From: an uncultured Bacteroidales bacterium
GTDB taxonomy: Bacteria > Bacteroidota > Bacteroidia > Bacteroidales > UBA1715
NCBI GenBank assembly: GCA_937892155.1
Contig: CALAUG010000051.1
Location: forward strand, 1 to 46,112
DNA length: 46,112 nucleotides
Direction of reading: 5' to 3'
Below, piece by piece: positions 1 through 9,072 of this stretch. The number at the start of each line of letters is the position of its first letter. Position 1 is the stretch's first letter. The notes under the pieces were generated by a model. The model saw nothing but the letters and a program-made list of their open reading frames with translations, did no database searches and had not been told where the DNA came from. The position numbers and the translations under genes were made by a program.

Positions 1-550
1 GCTGTTACAGTGTGTGAATTTGCATCATACTCGAAACTTGCTGGTGTTGACCATGTCAATCCTACTTCTTTAGGATTGATTTTGAATTCTATCTCGTTAT
101 CTTCTACAACATAGTTACCACCAGGAACGTCCTTAATGATTACCTTTCCTGTGCCTGCTTCTGTATTGTCATCGTATGTTACCTCATATTCAGTATCTGG
201 AATTATATTGCCGTCTTTATCTTTTACGACTACAGTTGGTTTCTTTTCTTCACCATCGTACGTGTAAGTTTCGTCATCTACCTCGCTGCCACCTTCGGTC
301 AATGTTACATCCTGATCTGCTGTCTCGGCTGTTTGTGTCGTGATTGACCATGCGTATGTTACACTTGCTGGCAATTTGTAGTTTGTATTACTCAATCCAG
401 TTGCTGTTGCTGTGTAATCTCCTACTTCTGTTTTTTCATTGTTTGTATATGTAGTTACTGTACATACATCTGGGCTTATCAAACCAGTTACTGTGGCTGT
501 TACAGTGTGTGAATTTGCATCATACTCGAAACTTGCTGGTGTTGACCATG
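1..550. repeat. 55-bp exact direct repeat, 495-bp spacing
   Basis: The bases at 1-55 recur exactly at 496-550, and similarity continues into about 15 further bases with few mismatches. Both copies encode the same MBG module start (residues SFEYDANSHTVTA on the minus strand). The copies sit inside the giant repeat gene, so they are a likely substrate for slippage, for module gain or loss, or for assembly collapse. Confidence 0.9.
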
Positions 551-776
551 ACAATCCTACTTCTTTTGCTGTGATGTCGGCTGTTGTTGATTCTGGAGCG
601 CCTGTCGCTAATTGATAGTTGTCTTTTCCTGTTCCTGTCAATGTATATGATGCGATGGCAACTGTCTTGTCTGTGCCAACATTTGCATTTTCGAATGAAC
701 CTGTAGCTGTTACATTGATTACGCTTGTTGCTTCGCTGTTCTGTACTCCGCTGAAGACTACCGAGCTTATTTCTGC
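1..776 (-). CDS. 3' continuation of giant MBG/YDG-repeat surface protein (frame-shifted, partial)
   Basis: Read on the minus strand in the frame whose codons have low coordinates divisible by three, this stretch is open from about 776 to the left edge. It encodes more of the same repeat modules as the upstream ORF: a YDG-type module starting AEISSVVFSGVQNSEATSV, an MBG module (LSWSTPASFEYDANSHTVT), a TYDGEEKKPTVVVKDKDGN module, then the first MBG module again. It picks up exactly where the 767-7105 ORF stops, so the two are almost certainly one gene interrupted by a one-base deletion or a sequencing/assembly error. The protein's true C-terminus, where a T9SS sorting domain would be expected, lies outside the window. 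It has no start codon of its own. Confidence 0.75.
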
Positions 777-3700
777 ACAGTGGTTGCATCGTATTCCTTG
801 TCCTCTGCTGTTACGCTTGTTACTGTGATTGTTGCTTTGCCGATTGTCAGTGTTCCGTCAACTACAACTACCTTGATGTTTGAGTAGTTCTCTGATGTTA
901 CGTCGAACATTGACGCTGTCAAGCCCATTGTGTAGTCGCCTGCATTCGTTCCCTTAGCTTCGGCTTTCTCGCCAGTCTTCAATGCTACCGTACATTTATC
1001 CTTGTTGTCGTAGTCAAAGCCTGTTACGCTTTGTTCCACGCCTGTGTATACTTTCGTCAAATCACTGTTTCCTGTGATTGTTACTGTCAACTCCGTGTCG
1101 TTCTTTGTTATTTCCCACGATGTCGTTGCATTGCTTGGAAGTACGTAGTTTGTATTGCTCAACGCTGTGGCTGCGGCTGTGTAATCGCCTACGACTGTCT
1201 TTGCGTTGTTCGTGTATGATGTTACCGTTACGACATCCGTACCTAATGCATTTGTTACCGTTGCAGTTACTGTCTTTTCTGTTCCGTCATACTTGAATGA
1301 GGTTGTTCCCCAGTCTAATACGACTTCCTTAGCCGTGATATCGGCTGTTGTTGCAGTTGGAGTGCCAAGTACGTAGTTACCTGCATCGGCACCGCTCAAT
1401 GAATAAGTTACCGTTACTGCTTTGCCTGTACCTACGTTTGCATCAGCAAATGTTGCTGAACTTGCAGATACTGTTACATCATCGCCTGTAAGGATGCCGC
1501 TACCTGAAACACTTGTTACAGAAGCGGTTGCTGTTCCATCGTATGCCTTATTGACTCCTGTTGCTGATGGAATGATTTCTTTAGCCGTAATGTCGGCTGT
1601 TGTTGCTATTGGAGTACCAATGGAATAATAATCCTTATCTGCACCCTGTAATTCATACGTAACAGTTACCGATTTGTTTGTTCCAATATTTGCATCTTCA
1701 AATACTGCACTCGTTGCAACAACACTTACATCATCGCCCGACAATGCACCAGTAAATGAATAACTTGTTATCGTTGCAGTTGTTGTTCCATCGTACACTT
1801 TGTTTTCTACTACAGCCGATGGGGTTAATTCTATTCCTTTGATAGTGAAATCACCTGGAGTAATAGTTACATCATAATTAGCATTTGCCGTATAAGTTGC
1901 AGTAATTACATCTTCGTAAGTTCCAACTTTTTCAACGGTAGGATTTGTACGAGAATAGCTAATTGTACCAAGATCTGTTTCCCTTACCAAAGTACCCGTT
2001 ACTGTTCCTGTAAATTTAGGATCAGTGTCACCATAATCTTTTTCTATATCATCTATTACTATTTCTATTTCTCTCGGTAGGATATTACCCGTTGTTACTC
2101 CCGTTGCATTTTCAAGTACATAGTTGCCTTTACCTGACCCTGTAAGCTCATAAGTTACGTTTACAGTTTTGTTGTTACCTGCAGCTGGTTTCTCAAATGT
2201 TGCACTTTTAGCTACTACATTTATTACACTTGCACTTTCGCTATTTTGAATACCATTTATTTCAAGATCACCGCTTATAGTTGCTGTCTTATTACCATCA
2301 TATTGTTTATCAGCAATTGTTGGAGCTACTACCGTAATAGTTGCAGGATTGATTGTTAACTCACCATCCACTACTTTTACTACAACATTCGTATAGTTTG
2401 GTGATGATGCCGTAAACATATCGGCAGTTAAATACATAGGATATTTCCCCACATTTGTACCACTTGCCTGTGCAGTTTCACCAGTCTTTAACGAAACTGT
2501 AATCTCATCTATACTTCTGCTGTCATCGGTAAAGCCTGCAACAGATTGGCTTACGCCTGTATATGTTTTCGCATCACTATTACCTGTAACAGTTACGATT
2601 TTCTGTTTTGTAGATTTTAGTATTTCCAAACTACCATCTAAAATATTTAATGTAATATTTTGATAATAATCAGATGTAACGGTAAAATCAGAAGCCTGCA
2701 AATTCATATCTTCTGTACCTATCTCAGTTCTACACACATTTCTTGTCTTAGGTGTTACAGTGTACATACTTGAAGACACTGGGAATATTTCTATAGGAAT
2801 ACATTGTTCTTCGCCAGTAAAATCGCGAAGTATATCCTTTCCTTGCACGTTAACCGTGATAGGAGTAGTTGTATTCTTTTTGACAGTCAAAGTACCTTGA
2901 TTTTGTGTTATGGTATAGTTACCTAAATTAGTTCCTGCAGCTGCCGTATATGAATACGTATTGTTTTTCGTGCCTGGAGTTGAAATTGTAGCGAAATTTG
3001 AATATACAAGACCTTCATCACCCACAAAACCACCACTTGTTACTGAAACTGTGTTTTTACTATGTGAAGCACCATCATATTCCCAAGTACCATTGCCAGA
3101 AGTGATGGTAACTGTTTTTTTATTAACTTTAAATGTTGCTGTTGTCGTTGCTATTCTATATTTAGTTAAATCATCAGGTATAAATGTCGCATAAAGAGTA
3201 TAACTTGCAGTTCCTGACAAAACAGGCAAAATTTCAGTTCCTGTATATGCCACCTTCTTTGAAGCATCACTACCAGAATAATATTCCATTATCCATGTAC
3301 CCGAGATATTAGATCCTCCCCTATTCGATGTTTTTGCACTTTGTGATTTACACGCACCACTTAATTGATTGCCATACGTAATATTTTGTGCTGTTAATGT
3401 AAGATAAGAAGTTCCAGGGGCATCGTTTTGTGTTATTACGTGGACAGTTATTGTTTCATCTGTGGACAAACCATTAGCATCAGTCACCTGAACCTCCACC
3501 ACATAATCTTTAGTACCGTCATAATTCAAATTAGCTTTGGTTTCCGTAAAACGAAGTTGATTATTGTTAATATTAAACTTGCCTTTATTAGCACCACCTG
3601 TAATAGTAACAGAAATAACATCACCATCCGAATCTGAGAAGCTTATAGGTACCACCACATCTGTTACAGCATTGTTCTTTTTAACATATATTGTTACTTC

Positions 3701-6700
3701 AGTAGCACTAATACTTGGTGCAGAATTGGTATTGGTATATCCTAATACAGTAACCGTTACATCTTCAACAGTAGTATGCAAAGCATCCTTTGCTGTAATG
3801 GTTAATGGGAAATCCGTATCTTCAGTTAGTACATCACCTTTATAATAAAGTTTTCCATTTTTAATTATAAAGTTGGAATTACCGCTTACCGTTATAGTAA
3901 GTACATCACTTTCTGGATCGTATATAGAAATTGGCACCAAAGTTTCTACACCATCTACAGTTTGTGTTATAGTTGCTGTAGTTGGTGTTACGATTGGAGC
4001 TTGGTTGCCAATAACTGTAACTTCAACAGGTTGAACAACAGTATTTACACCATCTTCAATGGTAAGTTCTATTTCAAACTTAGTATCAACAGTTTGAGCT
4101 GGACCTATATAATAAACTTTACCATCGGCTATTTTAAAATTAGTACCATCATCAACAGAAATTGTCAATGGATCGTTTTCGTAGTCGGAGAAAGTGAAAG
4201 GGACTTCAGTTTCAGTTCCTGTCCTTTCTATCGCAAGAGCAAGAGGAGAAACCATTGGAGCCTGATTATCAAAAATTCTAACTTTAACATCTTGTATCTC
4301 CTCGTTAATACAATCACGAATTGTAAACGTCAAAGTGTAGTCTTGGTTGCCTGTAGATGCAGCTCCTGTATAATAGACTTTTCCACCTTCAAAAGAAAAA
4401 TTCGCAGCGGTAGCCATATCAATTGTCAAATCTTCATTTTCAGGATCAGAGAATACCAATGGCAATTCTACTTTGCTACTTGTTCGAGAAAGATTAACAA
4501 CCACTGGAGAAACTGATGGTTTTCCGTTGTCAGTTATGGAAATTACGAAATTAGATGTATCAATACCAGGAAGGAACTCTTCTAAATCTTCATATCCTGC
4601 AACTCCCATAAATTGATCACTTACAATATAATATATAGTAGCAGGTATTTTCCCTGTAAAAGCTGTATTTGCTTCAAAAGTATAAGAACCATCGGCATTT
4701 ACGGTGATATCACCACAAGGTTCACTTCCATTCATAATAGTAGTTGTAGTACCAGCTGCGATGTTATTACCTTCAGTAATATAATAATCAGTTATCGCCA
4801 ATGCGTCACCATCAATATCGGTATCGTTGTCAAATACATTACCTGTAGTTGACTTACAACCAGTTATCGTTAAAGTATCAACACCAGCAACTGGAGCAGA
4901 GTTCAAGAAGAATATTGTTTTATCACAATTCATCAAGTTGTCGTTGGTAATATCGTCATATTCACCTTTTACTGAACTTGAAGTTTTCTTCGCTGGCAAC
5001 AATGGCTTTCCATCATCCGAAATATTGTTGGCATCAACTTCATAGATATCACCAGGACGCATAATGAAACCGACAGGTTGAACCAAGGTGTGAGCAAGCT
5101 TAGAACCTGCATAGCCAGTAATCTGAACCGTTGCGGTTTCACCATTTGCAAGACTAATAAAACCTAACCCATATTCATCTCCCGATGGTTGTTGAACAAC
5201 GGTACAATTAGGGTCTGAAGATGAGACCTTCTCCACTTTGGTTGTATAGAATCCTCCTTCGGGGAACCAAATACCAACCGAGGCACTATCGGCATCGCAT
5301 TTAGTATCGACATCTACCCCTTTGAATGTAACACCTTCTTGATTTTTATTTTTAACTTCCAAAGTATACGTAATCAATTCACCAATTTTGGCAGTTTCTC
5401 TATCAACTGTTACACCCTCAATGGCTAAATCTATATATTCAAACTTTGGTTCTACAGATACTACCTCTGAATGTCCCTTAACATACGACCACGTATCGAC
5501 AAGATTACTATTACCAGGACAAGAACCACCATTATACTCCCACCTGTGAGCACCATTTTTAGAAGAAACACCAGCTGTACTATCAACTCCGTTTGGCAAT
5601 CCATTATCATTATAGTAAATTGTATCTGACAAAACTGTTATGCCATCTTCATCCAATGCTTCAAGAATAAAACCATTATCGTTACCATCCAAATCGACCA
5701 TAGGGAAGTGAACTTCGGCAGCTTTCATATCACCACTCAACGAAATAGATGCTTTATCAGATATAATAACCTGATTACCATCTCCATCTTTTCCATCCCA
5801 TTCTATGATATTCGCACCTTGTACACATTCACCATTAACATATCTCGGTGTATAACCAGCAAAAGTCATTTTAACAGTGAATTCACCAGCAACACTGGCA
5901 TTGAAATAAATGTTAAGACCTTCTGGACCAGCAACACCCATACGACCTGATTCCTTACCAACCAATGTTAAATCACTCATTGTTGGTAATCCTTCTGCAT
6001 TTTTATGCGTTCTCAACCACGTACCAGTTTCATCAACAACGCCATTATATACAGCTTTTGCTGTTGACTCTGGCAAATCGGCTGCAGGTGGGCAGAAAAA
6101 TATTTTATGAGTTACATCTTCATAAATATAGAAATGGTCGCCATTTGCATCAACAGAATCTCTTCTATTATCCTGCAAACGAGGGTCATACATAAAACCT
6201 TTGTTTACATCATTTTGTAATTCCAAACTTGAATATGATGGAGTACCATCTTGATAACTTTTATATGTATTTCCAGCTGTCGTAGCAACCTCAGTTGGAA
6301 ATGCAAATACTGAGGACGCCAGTGTACCCGAGCCATTCACCTGCACACCTTTATTATTAGAGAATATACCTCCATAATGCGCATCAAAACCATTCAAAGA
6401 CCACTTGTATAAATATCCAACATTAGTTAATATATACATTGTTGCATAGCATGAAGGTCCATAGTCATCTCCATTCTTATGTGTAATGAGATTTAAACTA
6501 TTCGTATATACACGACCAGGGATAGTGTGTGTTTTATCAGAATTTGTCACCGTAAGATCGAAAGCCATTATCGCGCCATCGTTACTTTGTTCTACCCATT
6601 CTTCTATACTAAAATTTTTATCACTCTCATTTGTCACACTTGTATTCGTAGGTTTGCTGGCAATAAAATAAAATTCCCATACGCCTTCCTGGTCTTCAGA

Positions 6701-7105
6701 AACTTCAAATTCTATTGGAGTATAACCACCCGTTATGGTACCATTATAATTAGGTCCAGCTAACTCTTGTGTTCTATCTTTAATTAATCCTTTGCTTGTC
6801 CCCGAAACATACCCATTAGTGCCATCAGGAGCATACCATACAATTTTTGCATCTCCTTTGCCGAGTTCACTCGAACCAGCATAGATATACTCTCCTGCTT
6901 TCGCATACACCTTTAAGCAACCACCATTGACAAATGGAACAACTGTGCGATTAGCCGAGGTTATACCTAATAACGCAGCTCGATACCCTTGCTGCCCCTC
7001 TGGGAACATATCACGAGAACCATCGGCAAGAGCCACATTCAACGAAGAGAAGAAAAGTGTTGCAAGCAACAAGCTTTTCACTACTGAAGAAGATAATTTT
7101 TTCAT
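767..7105 (-). CDS. Giant secreted repeat protein (DUF11-like, cadherin/VCBS-like and MBG/YDG modules)
   Basis: 2112 codons to a premature stop. Residues 1-27 form a signal peptide (MKKLSSS, hydrophobic core, cleavage after ALA). An N-terminal region of about 530 residues that I cannot name follows. A DUF11-like module starts near 558 (GVTVDRETAKIGELITYTL). A VCBS/cadherin-like module with DNDTDIDGDALAITDY lies near 735-850, and about four tandem cadherin-like repeats (NQAPxVxP...FSDxEND) run to about 1235. The rest is MBG/YDG repeats (ADKEYDATT, DGTTTATIT, TADITAKE). Such proteins are extracellular adhesins or stalks, often T9SS cargo; that role is inference. The terminal residues EYDATTVQK followed by a stop break a repeat that resumes in another frame. 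No convincing promoter was found upstream. Confidence 0.85.
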   Translation of the reverse strand: MKKLSSSVVKSLLLATLFFSSLNVALADGSRDMFPEGQQGYRAALLGITSANRTVVPFVNGGCLKVYAKAGEYIYAGSSELGKGDAKIVWYAPDGTNGYVSGTSKGLIKDRTQELAGPNYNGTITGGYTPIEFEVSEDQEGVWEFYFIASKPTNTSVTNESDKNFSIEEWVEQSNDGAIMAFDLTVTNSDKTHTIPGRVYTNSLNLITHKNGDDYGPSCYATMYILTNVGYLYKWSLNGFDAHYGGIFSNNKGVQVNGSGTLASSVFAFPTEVATTAGNTYKSYQDGTPSYSSLELQNDVNKGFMYDPRLQDNRRDSVDANGDHFYIYEDVTHKIFFCPPAADLPESTAKAVYNGVVDETGTWLRTHKNAEGLPTMSDLTLVGKESGRMGVAGPEGLNIYFNASVAGEFTVKMTFAGYTPRYVNGECVQGANIIEWDGKDGDGNQVIISDKASISLSGDMKAAEVHFPMVDLDGNDNGFILEALDEDGITVLSDTIYYNDNGLPNGVDSTAGVSSKNGAHRWEYNGGSCPGNSNLVDTWSYVKGHSEVVSVEPKFEYIDLAIEGVTVDRETAKIGELITYTLEVKNKNQEGVTFKGVDVDTKCDADSASVGIWFPEGGFYTTKVEKVSSSDPNCTVVQQPSGDEYGLGFISLANGETATVQITGYAGSKLAHTLVQPVGFIMRPGDIYEVDANNISDDGKPLLPAKKTSSSVKGEYDDITNDNLMNCDKTIFFLNSAPVAGVDTLTITGCKSTTGNVFDNDTDIDGDALAITDYYITEGNNIAAGTTTTIMNGSEPCGDITVNADGSYTFEANTAFTGKIPATIYYIVSDQFMGVAGYEDLEEFLPGIDTSNFVISITDNGKPSVSPVVVNLSRTSSKVELPLVFSDPENEDLTIDMATAANFSFEGGKVYYTGAASTGNQDYTLTFTIRDCINEEIQDVKVRIFDNQAPMVSPLALAIERTGTETEVPFTFSDYENDPLTISVDDGTNFKIADGKVYYIGPAQTVDTKFEIELTIEDGVNTVVQPVEVTVIGNQAPIVTPTTATITQTVDGVETLVPISIYDPESDVLTITVSGNSNFIIKNGKLYYKGDVLTEDTDFPLTITAKDALHTTVEDVTVTVLGYTNTNSAPSISATEVTIYVKKNNAVTDVVVPISFSDSDGDVISVTITGGANKGKFNINNNQLRFTETKANLNYDGTKDYVVEVQVTDANGLSTDETITVHVITQNDAPGTSYLTLTAQNITYGNQLSGACKSQSAKTSNRGGSNISGTWIMEYYSGSDASKKVAYTGTEILPVLSGTASYTLYATFIPDDLTKYRIATTTATFKVNKKTVTITSGNGTWEYDGASHSKNTVSVTSGGFVGDEGLVYSNFATISTPGTKNNTYSYTAAAGTNLGNYTITQNQGTLTVKKNTTTPITVNVQGKDILRDFTGEEQCIPIEIFPVSSSMYTVTPKTRNVCRTEIGTEDMNLQASDFTVTSDYYQNITLNILDGSLEILKSTKQKIVTVTGNSDAKTYTGVSQSVAGFTDDSRSIDEITVSLKTGETAQASGTNVGKYPMYLTADMFTASSPNYTNVVVKVVDGELTINPATITVVAPTIADKQYDGNKTATISGDLEINGIQNSESASVINVVAKSATFEKPAAGNNKTVNVTYELTGSGKGNYVLENATGVTTGNILPREIEIVIDDIEKDYGDTDPKFTGTVTGTLVRETDLGTISYSRTNPTVEKVGTYEDVITATYTANANYDVTITPGDFTIKGIELTPSAVVENKVYDGTTTATITSYSFTGALSGDDVSVVATSAVFEDANIGTNKSVTVTYELQGADKDYYSIGTPIATTADITAKEIIPSATGVNKAYDGTATASVTSVSGSGILTGDDVTVSASSATFADANVGTGKAVTVTYSLSGADAGNYVLGTPTATTADITAKEVVLDWGTTSFKYDGTEKTVTATVTNALGTDVVTVTSYTNNAKTVVGDYTAAATALSNTNYVLPSNATTSWEITKNDTELTVTITGNSDLTKVYTGVEQSVTGFDYDNKDKCTVALKTGEKAEAKGTNAGDYTMGLTASMFDVTSENYSNIKVVVVDGTLTIGKATITVTSVTAEDKEYDATTVQK

Positions 7106-7405
7106 ACTATATAATATTGTATATATATTCCATTTTTAACACTGAGAAGACCACAAACTAACCAAAATAGTTACACAAAATAGGACTTTTTACCCCCATT
7201 CCTGCAACTACCTGTATTTCAATTAGTTAGTGTACTCCTTACACTTTTGCGGTGCAAAATAACAAAAACAAAAAAACTTTTTACTACATATTTCGCAAAA
7301 ATTTGAGGAAATTGCTCAATCAAAACCGAAAAATTCACCCCATTACTCTCAAATTTTTTTTGAATGTCAAAAATTTTTTATAAAATACGAGGGGGAAGAG
7401 GAGGC

Positions 7406-7510
7406 AAGAATTAAGAATTAAGAATTAAGAATTAAGAGGTAAGAGATAAGAGGTAAGAAGTAAGAATTAAGAGATAAGAGATAAGAGGTAAGAATTAAGA
7501 AGAAAGAAGA
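7406..7510 (+). repeat. Heptamer tandem repeat (AAGANNT)n
   Basis: Thirteen in-phase heptamers fill 7406-7496: AAGAATT four times, then AAGAGGT, AAGAGAT, AAGAGGT, AAGAAGT, AAGAATT, AAGAGAT, AAGAGAT, AAGAGGT and AAGAATT. Two AAGAAGA units follow to 7510. All units share AAGA and vary only in the last three bases. The same heptamers recur on the opposite strand at 10334-10354. Confidence 0.9.
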
Positions 7511-7525
7511 GAGAAGAAATCAGAA

Positions 7526-7585
7526 TGTTGCAAAGAATAATAATCGTGGTGTTGGCAGATCCTTCGCGTTGCTCCATGATGACGG
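7526..7585. repeat. Dispersed inverted repeat element, right half (degenerate copy)
   Basis: The sequence from GTTGCAAAGAATAATAATCG through AGATCCTTCGCG to GATGACGG matches the right half of the full element at 10077-10191 (GTTGCAAAGAATAATCGTCA, AGATCCTTCGCTATAG, GATGACGG). The left arm is absent, so this is a half element or a decayed copy. Confidence 0.65.
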
Positions 7586-7666
7586 CTTCGTTGTCGGCTC
7601 TGGAGAACGTCTTCGATGGATGGACTTTCAATGGAATCGTCACACAAAATAATGCCACCATTGGAA

Positions 7667-7782
7667 CCGTCATTCTGAACGAGCATAGCGAAGTGAAGAA
7701 TCTGTCTCCATAATTAAAGAGTTGCAAAGAAGAATCGTCATGGTAGTGCCAACAGACCCTTCACTATCGTTCTGGGTGACGG
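7667..7782. repeat. Dispersed imperfect inverted repeat element (REP/MITE-like), copy 1
   Basis: The left arm, CCGTCATTCTGAACGA followed by AGCGAAGTGAAGAATCTGT, is the approximate reverse complement of the right arm (ACAGACCCTTCACTATCGTT then CTGGGTGACGG). Between them lies GTTGCAAAGAAGAATCGTCA, which is also found in the other copies. The arms could fold into a long imperfect hairpin. The element has no coding potential of its own, so a transposase acting in trans is plausible; that is inference. Confidence 0.75.
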
Positions 7783-7805
7783 CTTCGTGGCTCGTTCTTT
7801 TTCTT

Positions 7806-8963
7806 CTAACGGTTTCTGTATTCCAATGGGGTGCAATGATGACGGGACTTGAATGCGGAATAATATGCCGATTTTGACGAGAAGCCAACCAAACTTGGAA
7901 TATCATTCAATGGTATTGAAACATCTGCCAATAGCGTTTCTGCATAATCAATTCTAAGTGAATTGATGTATTCGTTGAATGTTTTGCCCGTTGCCAATTT
8001 TAAAAATTTCGTAAAATAAGTATGGTTGGTTCCCATTTCACGACACAAGTCGTCGCGGGTTATATCGTCGGATATATAGAGTTGCGTTTTTTCGCAAACA
8101 TCTACTAATTTTTGTTTAAATTGTTCTACTTTGCTCTCATCTACAACATCGGCAGTATTTGAGACTTTTTCCTCTACCTGCGCTGTTTTAAACTCCGACT
8201 CGTGACTTTCGTCAATTTTTTCAGAATCAACTTTTGATACTTCTCGAGTTATCACTATTTCTTGCAACATACCTTTAAGTATTGGCAAGATTGATAAACC
8301 TAACACATTACAAATTATTCTCGAAATATCATTTCCTTTGTATTCTTCAATTCCCCACCCCATGGCCAAGACGAAATATAATCCCGTAAGCCAAAGCAAT
8401 TGACTCATATCTCGACCTTTCAATGATGAATATTGATTTCGAATATATTTGTTGTATTGTATTCCCGCTCTTACCTGCACAAATGTCATCACCAACACAT
8501 ACAATAATGTAATTGCAACCGCCAACGCAACGGTCCACGTTTTTCCAACGCACAGTGCTACCAATAAGGCTACTACAAACGGGACAAAATGAGATAACAC
8601 CAAATATCGTGTAATTTTCTTTCTATGGGTAACATTTGTCAGTACCATATTAAAAAATGGGAAAAGCATCAAATCGAGACACGATGTAATAATTCGGACA
8701 TACGAACTGGAATGAAGCGGTTCGTATAGGAAAAAATATCCGAACAAATAACTAAACGACAACCACCCAAAAGTAATTCCTATCAAAACACGAAGTTGAC
8801 CAGCTTCGCGAATAGACGCTCTATCTTTTGAATCACAAAAGAAATGAATGGCATATATTGCCGACAGCATAATCAATGCTCCTTGCAATAATATTATTAT
8901 GTCGCGTATAATACCAGAGTCCATAATCAAAAATTTCAAGAGAAAATTACCAATTTTCTGCAT
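7806..8963 (-). CDS. Membrane-anchored AraC-family transcriptional regulator
   Basis: 385 residues. The N-terminal half, about residues 10-235, contains roughly six or seven hydrophobic segments (for example DIIILLQGALIMLSAIYAI and LVLSHFVPFVVALLVALCV) and probably spans the inner membrane. A charged linker (about 240-285) leads to a C-terminal AraC-type double helix-turn-helix (about 290-385) with typical signatures: DDLCREMGTNHTYFTKFLK, GKTFNEYINSLRIDYAETLL, IPSLVGFSSKSAYYSAFK and CTPLEYR. Such proteins are common in Bacteroidota and are thought to couple a membrane signal to transcription. The target is unknown; the flanking giant secreted-protein genes are candidates by position only. An internal Met at residue 14 is an alternative start. 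Confidence 0.85.
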   Translation of the reverse strand: MQKIGNFLLKFLIMDSGIIRDIIILLQGALIMLSAIYAIHFFCDSKDRASIREAGQLRVLIGITFGWLSFSYLFGYFFLYEPLHSSSYVRIITSCLDLMLFPFFNMVLTNVTHRKKITRYLVLSHFVPFVVALLVALCVGKTWTVALAVAITLLYVLVMTFVQVRAGIQYNKYIRNQYSSLKGRDMSQLLWLTGLYFVLAMGWGIEEYKGNDISRIICNVLGLSILPILKGMLQEIVITREVSKVDSEKIDESHESEFKTAQVEEKVSNTADVVDESKVEQFKQKLVDVCEKTQLYISDDITRDDLCREMGTNHTYFTKFLKLATGKTFNEYINSLRIDYAETLLADVSIPLNDIPSLVGFSSKSAYYSAFKSRHHCTPLEYRNR

Positions 8964-9041
8964 AGATAGACATACAAAATGATAAAAAAGTTACAGAAAT
9001 AAAATTTATCTGTCCCAAGTGAGAACTTTTTACTGCCTTTG

Positions 9042-9057
9042 CCTTCGACAAACTCAG
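9042..9057. repeat. Short fragment resembling a common TTCGACAAGCTCAGG-type repeat
   Basis: CCTTCGACAAACTCAG lies in the 109-bp gap between the RhuM-like and AraC genes. It resembles a short motif that recurs in intergenic repeats of many bacteria. Only one copy was noticed in this window, so the call rests on resemblance alone. Confidence 0.3.
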
Positions 9058-9072
9058 GCGGCCCTTATTTCT

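Larger units (their letters stand above)
7106..7805. other. 700-bp intergenic region without a supported gene
   Basis: This gap lies between the start of the giant adhesin gene and the stop of the AraC gene. From 7106 to 7400 it is A/T-rich and holds the adhesin gene's 5' region; I see no clean TAnnTTTG box there. From 7406 it holds a heptamer tandem repeat, then one half copy and one full copy of a dispersed inverted repeat. The short ORFs inside it are open only because they run through repeat sequence, and they do not resemble known proteins. Confidence 0.7.

Noticed and set aside
520..789. An 89-codon minus-strand ORF beginning MQPLCRNKL at the frameshift
   Set aside because: It is the third frame of the giant repeat gene, rich in Arg, Asn and Ser as expected for an out-of-frame reading, and the true continuation lies in another frame.
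7330..7385. A/T-rich inverted sequence (AAATTTTTTTTGA...TCAAAAATTTTT)
   Set aside because: Low-complexity pairing without a GC stem; not convincing as a terminator or regulatory hairpin.
7467..7906. Short ORFs of 60-90 codons on both strands upstream of the AraC gene
   Set aside because: They run through the dispersed inverted repeat and heptamer array, overlap each other in several frames and resemble no protein family.
8964..9072. Terminator or small RNA between the RhuM-like and AraC genes
   Set aside because: No stem with a T-run is present; only the short TTCGACAAACTCAG motif stands out.
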